A stretch of DNA of 64,000 bases, from assembly GCA_021803105.1 (NCBI GenBank), contig JAJZMC010000009.1:1-64000 (forward strand). Direction: 5' to 3'. Positions within the stretch are counted from its first letter, which is position 1. The number at the start of each line of letters is the position of its first letter. The notes under the pieces were generated by a model. The model was not told where the DNA came from. It did not search any database and was given only the letters and a program-made list of their open reading frames with translations. Shown piece after piece: positions 55,148 through 64,000 of the stretch. Both the position numbers and the translations under genes were made by a program. The stretch is from a bacterium (GTDB lineage: Bacteria; Patescibacteriota; Saccharimonadia; Saccharimonadales; UBA4665).

Positions 55148-55777
55148 TTAAATAACCTCACCTTTATATATCCACACCTTAACACCAATAAGACCTGCAA
55201 CAGTTTTAGCATCAACTTCAGCAAAATCTATATTCGCTCTTATTGTATGAAGAGGTACTGAACCAGCAACTTCTTTTTCACGACGTGACATTTCAGCGCC
55301 ATTTAATCGTCCAGCAACTTCAACTCGAACACCAAGTGCACCAGCTCTCATGGTGTTAGCTGAAGCTGATTTTATAGCACGTCTAAAATTCATACGTTTT
55401 TCTAATTGATGAGCAATATTTTCAGCAACTAGTTTAGCATACAAATCGGGTTTCTTAATTTCTTCTATGTTCACACGAGTTGGGGTTAAATAAATCTTTT
55501 CAATAGCTTCTTTAAGCTCAGTAGCACCCGTACCACCTCGTCCGATAACTACACCTGCTTTTGCTGTTGAGATTGTTACTGTGACTAAATTAGGAGTACG
55601 ATTAATTTCAACACGATTAATAGCTGCTCTGCTACCTAATTTTGTATTAATTAGTCTTCTAACTAATAGGTCATCTTTCAAAAATTTAGCATATTCTTTT
55701 TTAGAAGAAAACCATTTACTAGACCAATCTTTATTGGTTTGTAATCGCATTGATATAGGATTAACTTTTTGGCCCAT
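55148..55777 (-). CDS. rpsC: 30S ribosomal protein S3
   Basis: 209 residues. [25 protein letters not shown] domain [23 protein letters not shown] and the C-terminal [12 protein letters not shown] mark S3, part of the mRNA entry helicase. 1-base overlap with rplV. Confidence 0.97.
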   Translation of the reverse strand: MGQKVNPISMRLQTNKDWSSKWFSSKKEYAKFLKDDLLVRRLINTKLGSRAAINRVEINRTPNLVTVTISTAKAGVVIGRGGTGATELKEAIEKIYLTPTRVNIEEIKKPDLYAKLVAENIAHQLEKRMNFRRAIKSASANTMRAGALGVRVEVAGRLNGAEMSRREKEVAGSVPLHTIRANIDFAEVDAKTVAGLIGVKVWIYKGEVI

Positions 55778-56157
55778 TATTTAGTCTCCTTTTTAATAGC
55801 TTCTTTAGTTTTTGTAGATGGTCTAAGATCTCCATCAACTACTACTCTAATATGAGCTGTTCTTAACATAAAAGCATTAGCGGAACCTCTGGCAACTGGT
55901 CGAAATCTTTTTGTCCGAGGACCATGAGTAACAGAAATTTCTGAAATTACCAAACTGTCAGATTTATAGCCATGATTATGTATGGCATTAGCTTGAGCAC
56001 TTTTAATGGCTTTTGATACAGCAGTCGAACTTCGACGCTGCGTATAGTTTAAAATAGTTAGTGCATCATCAACTGTTCTACCTCGAACTAAGGTAGCTAC
56101 CATAGCAACTTTACGTGGACTAATTTTAACGCCTTTTGCGATTGAAAGTACTGACAT
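55777..56157 (-). CDS. rplV: 50S ribosomal protein L22
   Basis: 126 residues. KGVKISPRKVAMVATLVRGRTVDDAL and GPRTKRFRPVARGSANAFMLRTAHI match L22, whose loop lines the exit tunnel. 8 bp after rpsS. Confidence 0.97.
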   Translation of the reverse strand: MSVLSIAKGVKISPRKVAMVATLVRGRTVDDALTILNYTQRRSSTAVSKAIKSAQANAIHNHGYKSDSLVISEISVTHGPRTKRFRPVARGSANAFMLRTAHIRVVVDGDLRPSTKTKEAIKKETK

Positions 56158-56165
56158 AATATTTC

Positions 56166-56438
56166 CTATTTACCCTTTGCTAACTTTCCACCATGTGATC
56201 TAAATTTCCGAGTTGGAGAAAATTCACCAAGTTTATGACCAACCATATTTTCGCTTATAAAGACTGGTACATGAACTTTACCATTATGAACAGCAATTGT
56301 CTTACCTACAAAATCTGGTGATATGACACTATATCTAGCCCAAGTTTTGATAATAGTACGATCCTCATTACCAAGCGCCTTGATTTTTTTGGCTAGTTTA
56401 AAGTCTATGTATGGTCCTTTTTTCAGTGATCTTGACAT
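56166..56438 (-). CDS. rpsS: 30S ribosomal protein S19
   Basis: 90 residues. [19 protein letters not shown] and [20 protein letters not shown] are diagnostic. 2 bp after rplB. Confidence 0.97.
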   Translation of the reverse strand: MSRSLKKGPYIDFKLAKKIKALGNEDRTIIKTWARYSVISPDFVGKTIAVHNGKVHVPVFISENMVGHKLGEFSPTRKFRSHGGKLAKGK

Positions 56439-56440
56439 TA

Positions 56441-57295
56441 TTATTTCCTTTTCGCTACGTGACGATTTCTTAATATAAATTTAGAAGAAGTCTTATTACG
56501 TCTTGTTTTATAACCAAGAGTTTTTTGACCCCATGGGGTTTTAGGAGCAGCACCATGATCTTTTCCACCACCAATACCATGTCGTCCACCATCACCACCA
56601 CCATGAGGGTGATCCACAGCATTCATAACAACGCCTCTAACAGAAGGCCTGATACCACGATGACGAGATGAACCGGCTTTTCCTAATTTAACATTTTGGT
56701 GTTGATCATTACCTATAACACCAATTGATGCTGTGCACGATTCATTAATAAAACGAACTTCACCACTAGGTAATCTAACTTGAGCATATCCGTTATCCCG
56801 ACCCATTAACTGGGCACCATTTCCGGCAGATCTAACTAATTGACCACCCCGACCAGGATAAATTTCAATATTATGAATAGTACTACCGATTGGCATATCT
56901 TTTAGAACAAATCGGCTACCATCTTCAACTGCAATATCATTACCAGATCTAATAACATGACCAATTTTCATACCAGATGACGCTAATACATAATAATATT
57001 TTCCATTATCTTGTTTTACTCGAGCGATTCTAGCACTACGATTTGGATCATATTCTATGTGTTCAACGGTTCCAATAAACACATCTGGTAATCTAAAACT
57101 AACTTTGCGGTAAAAAGTTTTGGCACCACCACCTTGATGTCTAGTAGTAATCCGACCCTGATTATTTCGACCACTATTTTTTTTGACTTTAACAATCAAA
57201 GACTTTAATGGTTTTCTAGTTGTAATATCTGAAAAATCTTGAGTAGTTTTACCTCGTTGACCAGGAGTAGTTGGTTTATAAGCTTTAATAGCCAT
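56441..57295 (-). CDS. rplB: 50S ribosomal protein L2
   Basis: 284 residues. [20 protein letters not shown], and near the peptidyl-transferase centre [21 protein letters not shown], identify L2. 1-base overlap with rplW. Confidence 0.97.
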   Translation of the reverse strand: MAIKAYKPTTPGQRGKTTQDFSDITTRKPLKSLIVKVKKNSGRNNQGRITTRHQGGGAKTFYRKVSFRLPDVFIGTVEHIEYDPNRSARIARVKQDNGKYYYVLASSGMKIGHVIRSGNDIAVEDGSRFVLKDMPIGSTIHNIEIYPGRGGQLVRSAGNGAQLMGRDNGYAQVRLPSGEVRFINESCTASIGVIGNDQHQNVKLGKAGSSRHRGIRPSVRGVVMNAVDHPHGGGDGGRHGIGGGKDHGAAPKTPWGQKTLGYKTRRNKTSSKFILRNRHVAKRK

Positions 57296-57723
57296 TACTT
57301 TTTCTCCTCTTTTTTATTCTTTGACAATAGACGTCTAGGCTTTTTAGTGCTTTTAGATTCTTCTTTTTTTGCTATCTCATCAAATTTTTCTTGTGTTTTG
57401 GTTTCTTTTTCATTTTCTTCTTCTAAAGCATCAAATATAGGTAAAGAAAAACCTTCTTTTAAATACACATACGCCTTTTTAATAGTCGATCTACTACCTT
57501 CAGAATTTAGATATCGTTTGCCGGTTATAGAAATAACTTTTTTAGTTTTTCCTTTTATAGTAGTTACGTTCACGCTGGCAACTTTTACATCAAACTGTTC
57601 TTCAATTTGTTTTGCAATTGATATTTTATTAATCGATCTTGGAACAGAAAAAACATAAAAACGTTTCTTGGAAATAGCATAACTTTTTTCACTTAAAATA
57701 GGGAGAATATCATTGGTAGCCAT
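57295..57723 (-). CDS. rplW: 50S ribosomal protein L23 with a charged C-terminal extension
   Basis: 142 residues against ~95-100 usual. The core is ILPILSEKSYAISKKRFYVFSV and VNVTTIKGKTKKVISITGKRY. The last ~45 residues are a Lys/Glu-rich tail (EEENEKETKTQEKFDEIAKK). L23 sits at the exit tunnel and docks SRP and trigger factor, so the tail could alter these contacts. Confidence 0.95.
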   Translation of the reverse strand: MATNDILPILSEKSYAISKKRFYVFSVPRSINKISIAKQIEEQFDVKVASVNVTTIKGKTKKVISITGKRYLNSEGSRSTIKKAYVYLKEGFSLPIFDALEEENEKETKTQEKFDEIAKKEESKSTKKPRRLLSKNKKEEKK

Positions 57724-58364
57724 TATTTAATCCCCGCGTTAAGCCATTTTTCAATATCCGGTACAATAGTAGCATCAATAATAATCTTATCGGCATTTAA
57801 AATATCCCAAACATTTAAATAATTAAACGAAACCAATTTAATATTCGAAATATTACGAGTTGATAAAACTAAGTTATCTGTCTTTTCTTTAACAACCAAT
57901 AAAACACTACTTTCACCGACTAATTTTTTAATAGAAGTGGCCAAGATTTTTGTTTTAGTAGATTTTAAATCAGAATCTTTAATAAATAATACTGTTTTAT
58001 TAGCTAATTTAACTGATAAAGCGTGTTTGATGGCTGTTCGTTTACTTTTAACATTAATTTTTCGACTATAGTTTTCTAGACCAGTTGGACCAAAGGCAAT
58101 ACCACCCCCACGCCAAATCGGATTACGACTTGAACCAAATCTAGCACGTCCAGTTCCCTTTTGTCGCCATGGTTTTTTACCACCACCAGAAACTAAACCA
58201 CGGGTTTTAGTTACAGCATTATTAGTACGTCCATTTGCTAAGTAACTCTGATAAGCATCACGTAATAAATTGTGATTAACTTCTTTGATACCAAAAACTG
58301 TGCTTGGAAGAGTTATTTTACTAGAAGTTTTAGTACCGTTGATTTGATAAATAATATTATCCAT
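57723..58364 (-). CDS. rplD: 50S ribosomal protein L4
   Basis: 213 residues. GRTNNAVTKTRGLVSGGGKK followed by PWRQKGTGRARFGSSRNPIWRGGG is the tunnel-loop signature of L4. In E. coli L4 also represses the S10 operon via its leader. 1-base overlap with rplC. Confidence 0.97.
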   Translation of the reverse strand: MDNIIYQINGTKTSSKITLPSTVFGIKEVNHNLLRDAYQSYLANGRTNNAVTKTRGLVSGGGKKPWRQKGTGRARFGSSRNPIWRGGGIAFGPTGLENYSRKINVKSKRTAIKHALSVKLANKTVLFIKDSDLKSTKTKILATSIKKLVGESSVLLVVKEKTDNLVLSTRNISNIKLVSFNYLNVWDILNADKIIIDATIVPDIEKWLNAGIK

Positions 58365-58975
58365 TATTTAACACCTTTTAATAAAACAATTGCTTTTCGT
58401 GGGCCAGGTACAGCACCGGTTACGCCAATGACGTTTTTTTCATTATCAATAAAATCAATGGTTAGATTCTTAACAGTAACTTGATCATGCCCCATACGTC
58501 CAGCCATTTTCTTACCTTTGAAAATACGTTGAGGATACATTGATCCGATTGAGCCAGGGCGTCGATAACTACGTCCACCATGAGTTTTACGTCCTCGATG
58601 GAAATTGTGTCTCTTAATAGTTCCGGCAAATCCTTTACCCTTTGAAACTGCCGTAACATTGATTTTATCTCCGACACTAAAAATGTCGAGATTTAATTCA
58701 TCACCGACATTAATTTCATTGTTATTTTCTATAATCCGATATTCTCTAATAATCTTTGGCAAAAATTTAGCTTTTTTAACATGACCCATAAGTGGCTTTG
58801 ACGCCTTTTTAGTTTCCTGTCCACCGACTTGTACTGCGTTATAACCATCCTTGTCAATTGTCTTGATTTGAGTAACAACCTGTTTCGGTACTGAAAGCAT
58901 AGTCACAGCAGTAACAACACCATTTTCTGCAATAGTGCTACTCATACCTATTTTTCTTGTAATTAATTGTTTCAC
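58364..58975 (-). CDS. rplC: 50S ribosomal protein L3
   Basis: 203 residues. ITRKIGMSSTIAENGVVTAVTML, VSKGKGFAGTIKRHNF and GSIGSMYPQRIFKGKKMAGRMG identify L3. It is separated from rpsJ by 174 bp holding a promoter and structured leader, so it starts the main ribosomal-protein operon. Confidence 0.97.
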   Translation of the reverse strand: MKQLITRKIGMSSTIAENGVVTAVTMLSVPKQVVTQIKTIDKDGYNAVQVGGQETKKASKPLMGHVKKAKFLPKIIREYRIIENNNEINVGDELNLDIFSVGDKINVTAVSKGKGFAGTIKRHNFHRGRKTHGGRSYRRPGSIGSMYPQRIFKGKKMAGRMGHDQVTVKNLTIDFIDNEKNVIGVTGAVPGPRKAIVLLKGVK

Positions 58976-59028
58976 TTATAAAAACTCTTTTATATATTTT
59001 AAAAACTAATAAATAATTTAGCTAAAGT

Positions 59029-59087
59029 CGGTATCATCAGACATAGACGACCTAACCTTAAAGCTAAAATTTATTTAACAGATACCG
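59029..59087 (-). promoter_or_regulatory. Structured leader upstream of rplC
   Basis: A 7-bp inverted repeat CGGTATC (59029-59035) and GATACCG (59081-59087) encloses a GC-richer segment in the otherwise AT-rich rplC leader, downstream of the promoter at 59094-59121. A ribosomal-protein autoregulatory site is a candidate explanation. Nothing here matches a known leader by eye. Confidence 0.4.
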
Positions 59088-59093
59088 TAATAG

Positions 59094-59121
59094 ATTATCA
59101 TAAACATGTATTATCTGTCAA
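59094..59121 (-). promoter_or_regulatory. Promoter of the rplC operon (between rpsJ and rplC)
   Basis: TTGACA (59121-59116), a 16-bp spacer and GATAAT (59099-59094). It gives a leader of ~110 nt. Confidence 0.6.
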
Positions 59122-59149
59122 TTCGTTGAAAAAAATACGGCACCGTTCG

Positions 59150-59482
59150 TTACATTTTTATTTCGACGTCACAACCAGCAGGCAAAGATAAACTCATTAA
59201 AGAGTCTACAGTCTTCGATGTTGGTTCTAGAACATCAATAAGTCTTTTATGAATCCTCATCTCAAATTGTTCTCGACTCTTTTTATAAACATGAGGACTT
59301 TTGATAACCGTAAAAGTATTCTTCCTAGTTGGTAGAGGTATTGGTCCAGCAAGTGAAGCGCCAGTTCTAAGAGCCGTGTCAATAATTTGCTTTGCTGCTT
59401 GATCTATTACCTTATGATCATAAGCTTTTAGCCTAATTCGAATCCGTTGCTTTTGATCCGGTTTTTTTGTATTATCTGCCAT
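59150..59482 (-). CDS. rpsJ: 30S ribosomal protein S10 (NusE)
   Basis: 110 residues. [43 protein letters not shown] (family blocks [10 protein letters not shown] and GPIPLPTRK) and [21 protein letters not shown] identify S10, also an antitermination partner of NusG. It has its own promoter. A small stem (CAACTT/AAGTTG at 59496-59514) abuts its AAGGAA ribosome-binding site. Confidence 0.97.
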   Translation of the reverse strand: MADNTKKPDQKQRIRIRLKAYDHKVIDQAAKQIIDTALRTGASLAGPIPLPTRKNTFTVIKSPHVYKKSREQFEMRIHKRLIDVLEPTSKTVDSLMSLSLPAGCDVEIKM

Positions 59483-59586
59483 TTTTAGTTCCTTTCAACT
59501 TTTACTATAAGTTGGTACTGTAACATCTCTTATAAAAATATTTAGTAAGCGACTTTTAATCAGTACATTTAGATTTATATCTTAAA

Positions 59587-59614
59587 ATATTACCATAACT
59601 TCTATATTTGTCAA
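59587..59614 (-). promoter_or_regulatory. Promoter of rpsJ
   Basis: TTGACA (59614-59609), a 16-bp spacer and TAATAT (59592-59587), ~105 nt before the rpsJ ATG. Confidence 0.6.
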
Positions 59615-59630
59615 AATATGAAAATATCTA

Positions 59631-60011
59631 CTAAAAAGGTAACTTACCTGATATATGACCACCCATCATAGCTTGCAGAATAATTAGTGATTCCGTTAAT
59701 CTCTTTTTTTCAAATTCTTCGTTTGTTTGTTGAATTTTATAAGAATAATCAATATATATATCTCTGTCAGTTATATTCTGATTAGATTGTCTAAGATATT
59801 TAACATTTGATACTACATCTCTAATAACATCTAAGCTGATTTCTTCTAACCAAATACTGCCTTCGTATTTATTGACTGTACTTAATACTACTAGTTCTAC
59901 TTCCTGATCAGTTACTTCTATCCTATCCTGTTTAATAGCGGGGTTGGCATACTTTAAATATGATAATCGAATTTGTCCTTCAGAAAAACTGGGTTTATAT
60001 AAATTTCTCAT
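59631..60011 (-). CDS. Hypothetical protein, second gene of an unrecognised pair
   Basis: 126 residues; no family recognised. No membrane segment, no Cys. Mixed alpha/beta composition with a helical C-terminal half (KIQQTNEEFEKKRLTESLIIL) and a Gly-containing end (MMGGHISGKLPF). It follows the 589-codon gene by 16 bp, so the two are co-transcribed. Located between tuf and rpsJ, a place normally without extra genes in str-S10 clusters. Confidence 0.65.
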   Translation of the reverse strand: MRNLYKPSFSEGQIRLSYLKYANPAIKQDRIEVTDQEVELVVLSTVNKYEGSIWLEEISLDVIRDVVSNVKYLRQSNQNITDRDIYIDYSYKIQQTNEEFEKKRLTESLIILQAMMGGHISGKLPF

Positions 60012-60027
60012 TTAATAATACTTTTTA

Positions 60028-61779
60028 CTATTTAAATAAATCAAGTATTGCTAAAATATCTTTAGCTCTATCCTGACTAGCTTTTTCCGAATAACCCATC
60101 AATTTAAACAGTGGCAATTTAGTATCAAAGTTAAGTCTTAAAGCTTCAATTGGTTCAACATCTACCATAGCCAGTGGTAGTGTACTGATTACTAAACTAT
60201 AAAAAGTATCCTTAGGATTCTCAAGTCTCACATCTACTCTAGCATTCGCTGTTGTATTTATAAGATTAATATTATTAATTTGTCCGGTATAATTACTTTT
60301 TTTAGAAAACATTTTAAAAAATTTATTAATAATTAGTTCCTCAGATTTAGTAGTTGATCCAATAGCAGTTTCAAACTGCTTGGAAACTTCTAATTCCTGG
60401 CAAATCTGTTCAGAAAAATTAATTAAATTACTTTTAATATTTTTGACATAACGATCGACAATATAACCCAGAAAATTTTTTTCATTTTTTAGACTATTAC
60501 TGCCATCAAAATTATCTAAAAGTTCATCTAACTCTTCCCTTATCCTACTACTTATTTCTGGAGTAGTTCTTTTTCGATATGATCTTTCGGTTTTATATTC
60601 CATGTTCCTTACAGTCAAATTTATTAAACCAAGTCGTTGAAGATATTGAACTCCAGTCAAACATTCAATACTGTTGGTAGTAGCTTTTGGTGATATCTCT
60701 AAATTCCCATGATACATTTCAACGTCACCATAATTATGAAAATACTTATTATCTACATCTACAGATACATCCTTCACTTCTTCGTCAGCTAAAATTATTA
60801 ACTTTGTTAAATTATCAACTATTTTCTGTTTATTAATATAAGCTGAATCATTTGAAACCACTACTTCACCAGTTTCTTTATCAAAAATAATCAGTGGTAA
60901 GGCGATATTGTCTCGAGTTAGTGCTAAAAGATGTAATTTATTTTTATCACCCCTATCACTTATGATTAAATTTACTTTTCGGTTATCTTCTAAAGAAAAA
61001 CTTAGTGGGAATCTTAATATATGTCCAAAATTTAGTTTTTCGTTATTAAAATCACCAGTTTCTTTATCAATCACAAACATGGTTTTATTTTTTTTCAATT
61101 CTACAAATTCGAACATTTGTCTAACTAAAACCGCTTCTTTTGCTTTAAGCATTTCATCTTCGTTAGATAAATTATTTAATTCGTGATTTAGAAGAACTTT
61201 TAATAATTCTGGGTTCTTTTCCGTTTTATTCCCGATAATTCCTCTTATTTTTTCAATAATAGACATTCTTGGTGTTGTCTCGTCAACAGTTGTGGTAAAT
61301 AAATTATCTTTTTTAATCTCATCACCAATTTGAACATAATTACATGCTTCACCCTCACGACGAGCAAAAGTAGCTAGTGGCACATAAACATCAGAGTTTT
61401 TTAATATGGCTACTAACATTGGTTCGTTATCGCCCCCACCAACTTCTTCATAATCAATATGTGATAACAAAAGTTTTCGTTTTCTAACAGCAATAAATTC
61501 GGGAACAGGTAATGCAAGAGCAAGTGCAAAATAATCTTGATCTTCACTAATAACATAGTTGTTTAGATATTTTACTTTATAATCTTTACCACTAATATTA
61601 TCTTTACCAATTTGATATAATTTTTCTACTACTAAATCGTCGTTAAAACTATCTACTACCTGTTTATTTAATTCGGCAGCTGCAAGTGAACATTCATTAA
61701 ATGAAATCCCTAATGCAAAACTAATTAATTCAAAATTACAACGATTAGATTCAGGTAAAGGTTGATTTTCACTAGACAT
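60028..61779 (-). CDS. Large hypothetical protein between tuf and rpsJ
   Basis: 583 residues from the ATG at 61779. The frame is open to an ATG at 61797, but that codon overlaps the promoter -10 box, so MSSENQPLPESN is the better start. No family recognised. Soluble, acidic, no signal peptide or membrane helix. The N-terminal part holds FELISFALGISFNECSLAAAELNKQ. The middle is beta-rich, with repeated FDKETGE/IDKETGDFN stretches (~240 and ~310). The C-terminal part is helical, RTTPEISSRIREELDELLDNF. Transcribed with the 126-residue gene downstream. Confidence 0.7.
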   Translation of the reverse strand: MSSENQPLPESNRCNFELISFALGISFNECSLAAAELNKQVVDSFNDDLVVEKLYQIGKDNISGKDYKVKYLNNYVISEDQDYFALALALPVPEFIAVRKRKLLLSHIDYEEVGGGDNEPMLVAILKNSDVYVPLATFARREGEACNYVQIGDEIKKDNLFTTTVDETTPRMSIIEKIRGIIGNKTEKNPELLKVLLNHELNNLSNEDEMLKAKEAVLVRQMFEFVELKKNKTMFVIDKETGDFNNEKLNFGHILRFPLSFSLEDNRKVNLIISDRGDKNKLHLLALTRDNIALPLIIFDKETGEVVVSNDSAYINKQKIVDNLTKLIILADEEVKDVSVDVDNKYFHNYGDVEMYHGNLEISPKATTNSIECLTGVQYLQRLGLINLTVRNMEYKTERSYRKRTTPEISSRIREELDELLDNFDGSNSLKNEKNFLGYIVDRYVKNIKSNLINFSEQICQELEVSKQFETAIGSTTKSEELIINKFFKMFSKKSNYTGQINNINLINTTANARVDVRLENPKDTFYSLVISTLPLAMVDVEPIEALRLNFDTKLPLFKLMGYSEKASQDRAKDILAILDLFK

Positions 61780-61787
61780 ACCTATAA

Positions 61788-61816
61788 ATAATATCATCTG
61801 ACTTTACAAAAGTCAA
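61788..61816 (-). promoter_or_regulatory. Promoter of the unrecognised two-gene unit
   Basis: TTGACT (61816-61811), a 17-bp spacer and TATTAT (61793-61788). The expected start near 61781 is 2-3 nt before the ATG at 61779, so the mRNA would be leaderless. Confidence 0.6.
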
Positions 61817-61840
61817 TAACATTATATAACTATCTTTGTA

Positions 61841-61872
61841 TAAAATTAGGATGATTGATTAAATCACCCTAA
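61841..61872 (-). terminator. Rho-independent terminator after tuf
   Basis: An 11-bp stem (61872-61862 with 61856-61846, one G-U pair) and a 5-nt loop, followed on the minus strand by TTTTA. It lies 18 bp after the tuf stop and separates tuf from the next unit. Confidence 0.75.
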
Positions 61873-61890
61873 TAATATCTAAGATCTAAA

Positions 61891-63075
61891 TTATTTTACA
61901 ACCTTAGTAACAACACCAGCACCTACGGTTCGTCCGCCTTCACGAATCGCAAACCTTAAACCTTGATCCATAGCAATTGGAGCAAGTAATTTAACTTTAA
62001 AAGTAACTGTATCGCCTGGCATAACCATTTCTTTGTCAGCTGGTAATTCAACTTCACCAGTTACATCAGTTGTTCTAAAGTAAAACTGAGGCTTATATCC
62101 CTTAAAGAATGGTGTGTGTCTTCCACCTTCTTCTTTAGTTAAAATATAAACTTCTGAATCAAATTCAGTGTGAGGAGTTATAGATCCAGGTTTAGCTAAA
62201 ACTTGTCCTCGCTCAATGTCATCTCGTTCTATTCCACGAAGTAATACTCCAGCATTATCTCCGGCTTGACCTTGATCTAAGCTTTTTTTGAAAGCTTCGA
62301 TTCCAGTTACAACAGATTTTTTGCTTGGTCTAATTCCAATAATTTCAACCTCATCGTTAATTTTAACGATACCAGTTTCAATACGACCGGTGGCAACTGT
62401 TCCACGTCCTTTAATCGAGAAAACGTCTTCTATTGGCATTAGAAATGGCTTATCTAACTCTCTTTTTGGCTCTGGAATATAGTCGTCCATAGCTTTAACA
62501 AGTTCCATAATTGCGTCTTCATTTGGACCGTCACCTTCTAGAGCTTTAGTAGCTGATCCTCTAACAATTGGGGCTTCTCTATCGAAACCATTCTTTTCAA
62601 GTAAGTCTCTAATTTCTTCTTCTACTAAATCAACTAACTCAGCATCAGCAAGATCCATCTTATTCATAAAGACTAAGATTTTAGGTACACCAACCTGACG
62701 AGCAAGTAATACGTGTTCTCTTGTTTGAGGCATTGGACCATCGGCAGCAGATACAACCAAAATTGCACCATCAATTTGGGCTGCACCAGTAATCATGTTC
62801 TTAACGTAATCAGCATGACCTGGCATATCAACATGCGCATAGTGTCTCTTTTCACTTTCATATTCTTGATGAGAAGTTGCGATTGTTATACCGCGCTGTT
62901 TTTCTTCCGGCGCATTATCTATCTGATCATAAGCAACTGGTTTATTAATTTTACTTGGTAATTTTTTAGCTAAAACTGAAGTAATTGCAGCTGTTAAAGT
63001 CGTCTTACCGTGGTCAACATGACCCATTGTACCAACGTTAACATGTGGTTTAGATCGATCAAATTGATCTGCCAT
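61891..63075 (-). CDS. tuf: Elongation factor Tu
   Basis: 394 residues, normal length. GTPase motifs [14 protein letters not shown] (G1), [13 protein letters not shown] (G2), [15 protein letters not shown] (G3), NKMDLAD (G4) and GSATKAL (G5) are intact. Domains 2 and 3 end in [20 protein letters not shown]. It delivers aminoacyl-tRNA to the ribosome. It has its own promoter after fusA and a terminator downstream, so high independent expression is expected. Confidence 0.98.
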   Translation of the reverse strand: MADQFDRSKPHVNVGTMGHVDHGKTTLTAAITSVLAKKLPSKINKPVAYDQIDNAPEEKQRGITIATSHQEYESEKRHYAHVDMPGHADYVKNMITGAAQIDGAILVVSAADGPMPQTREHVLLARQVGVPKILVFMNKMDLADAELVDLVEEEIRDLLEKNGFDREAPIVRGSATKALEGDGPNEDAIMELVKAMDDYIPEPKRELDKPFLMPIEDVFSIKGRGTVATGRIETGIVKINDEVEIIGIRPSKKSVVTGIEAFKKSLDQGQAGDNAGVLLRGIERDDIERGQVLAKPGSITPHTEFDSEVYILTKEEGGRHTPFFKGYKPQFYFRTTDVTGEVELPADKEMVMPGDTVTFKVKLLAPIAMDQGLRFAIREGGRTVGAGVVTKVVK

Positions 63076-63158
63076 AGTTGTCTCCTTAATTAATTATTTA
63101 TTGATTTTCTAAAACTTTTGCATTATTAACAATAACACTCACGCAAAGTGACCCTTTA

Positions 63159-63188
63159 ATTATAAGATGAAATCCTAGTGTTTGTAAA
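63159..63188 (-). promoter_or_regulatory. Promoter of tuf
   Basis: TTTACA (63188-63183), an 18-bp spacer and TATAAT (63164-63159) in the fusA-tuf gap, with a leader of ~75 nt. Confidence 0.6.
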
Positions 63189-63201
63189 GTAATTTATTTG
63201 T

Positions 63202-64000
63202 TTATTTAGAATTTTTAGCAATTATAGCATCTGTCACATTACTAGGGACATCAGAATAATGATCAAGTTCCATTGTAGAACTAGCTCTACCTTGAGTCAT
63301 TGAACGAAGATTGGTAGTATAACCAAACATTTCACCAAGAGGAACAAAAGCTGTTATTTCTTTAATGCCACCACTAAGATCTTCCATTGATTCAATTTGG
63401 CCCCGTTTTGAATTTAAATCACCAATTACATCACCCATAAATGATTCTGGCGTGACAACAACTACTTTCATAATCGGTTCAAGTAAAACTGGACTAGCTT
63501 TTTTGACACCTTCCTGAAGAGCCATTGATCCAGCGATTTTAAATGCTAACTCGGACGAATCTACATCATGATAACTACCGTCATAAAGTTCAGCAATAAT
63601 ATCAACAACTGGATAACCTGCCAAAACACCATTACTCATAGCTTCTGTAATACCCTGTTCTACTGGCTTAATATATTCAGCCGGAACAACTCCACCTTTA
63701 ATTGAATTAACAAATTTAAAGCCCTGACCAGATTCATTTTGAGATAATCTAAGCCAAACATCACCATATTGTCCTCGTCCACCTGATTGTCTAATAAACT
63801 TACCTTGAACTTCAACATTAGATTTTCTAATCGTTTCACGATAGGCTACTTGAGGTTGACCGATATTAGCCTCAACGGTAAATTCACGCTTCATTCTATC
63901 TACTAATATCTCTAGATGTAGTTCTCCCATACCAGAAATAATAGTTTGACCAGTTTCATCATCAACTCTAATTCGGAAAGTAGGATCTTCTTCAGCCAAA
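63202..64000 (-). CDS. fusA: Elongation factor G, C-terminal part (5' end beyond window)
   Basis: The last ~265 codons, open through the right edge. Domain III-V motifs are visible: [52 protein letters not shown], and the end [22 protein letters not shown] drives translocation. Its place upstream of tuf is the classic str-operon order, so rpsG and rpsL may lie beyond the edge. Confidence 0.96.
   Translation of the reverse strand, partial: LAEEDPTFRIRVDDETGQTIISGMGELHLEILVDRMKREFTVEANIGQPQVAYRETIRKSNVEVQGKFIRQSGGRGQYGDVWLRLSQNESGQGFKFVNSIKGGVVPAEYIKPVEQGITEAMSNGVLAGYPVVDIIAELYDGSYHDVDSSELAFKIAGSMALQEGVKKASPVLLEPIMKVVVVTPESFMGDVIGDLNSKRGQIESMEDLSGGIKEITAFVPLGEMFGYTTNLRSMTQGRASSTMELDHYSDVPSNVTDAIIAKNSK

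Noticed and set aside
54733-55224. Longer L16 start at 55224
   Set aside because: The extra 26 residues fall inside rpsC and are hydrophobic non-family sequence; [11 protein letters not shown] at 55146 is the conserved start.
59122-59149. Rho-independent terminator after rpsJ (ACGG/CCGT followed by T-run)
   Set aside because: The stem is only 3-4 bp with an almost absent loop; the run of T may instead be part of the upstream region of the rplC promoter.

Overview
The window looks like a chromosomal segment of an AT-rich, small-genome bacterium of the Patescibacteria/CPR, most likely near Candidatus Saccharibacteria. The taxonomic call is an inference. It rests on several traits: no rpmD (L30) between rpsE and rplO, no adk or map between secY and infA, cysteine-free L36, L33 and S14, very compact operons with 1-17 bp overlaps, a two-module ThyX-like protein joined to a dTMP kinase, an MprF-like lipid lysyltransferase, and a very large repetitive surface protein. 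TGA, TAA and TAG all act as stops, so the genetic code is standard (table 11).

Layout. 1-8077 (minus) is one uninterrupted open frame that leaves the window. It encodes the first ~2,692 residues of a membrane-anchored, Ser/Thr/Asn/Gly-rich surface fibre with three levels of internal duplication. 8078-8574 is an AT-rich gap with two facing DnaA-box-like sequences. gyrB-gyrA follow (11122-13086 and 8575-11112, minus), then a Phd/PIN toxin-antitoxin pair (13176-13854) and an ISNCY-type insertion sequence (about 13918-15352). The right end of the IS supplies the stop codon of the neighbouring tmk/ThyX-like gene. That gene is translationally coupled to dcd, forming a dTTP-supply operon (15350-18305).

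18462-40299 is a mosaic of small units. It holds an MprF-like protein with an in-frame TAG near its end, secE-nusG-rplK-rplA, a membrane GT2, an orphan PAS-histidine kinase, a zinc protease, a P-loop kinase, tRNA-Trp, an MMPL transporter divergent from a P-type (probably proton) ATPase, a DUF2779 nuclease, and a PIG-L/Tag/GDPD run. It ends with a glycogen-type trio (GT4, GH57, GH15). 40307-41019 carries L33 and four tRNA genes, including a 100-bp tandem duplication of tRNA-Tyr.

41053-63999 (all minus) is the translation/transcription core. Reading leftward from the right edge, it runs: fusA (partial), tuf, two unrecognised genes, rpsJ, a gap with its own promoter and leader structure, rplC to rplO, secY, infA, rpmJ, rpsM, rpsK, rpsD, rpoA, rplQ, rplM, rpsI, trpS, an RluA-type synthase, a delta-prime-like clamp-loader subunit and a TPR protein.

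Regulation visible in sequence: many first genes of units have a TATAAT-like -10 box only about 7-12 nt before the start codon, which suggests widespread leaderless mRNAs. Internal operon genes instead carry GGAG-type ribosome-binding sites. Clear sigma70-type promoters precede gyrB, secE, infA, rpsJ, rplC, the 61779 gene and tuf.
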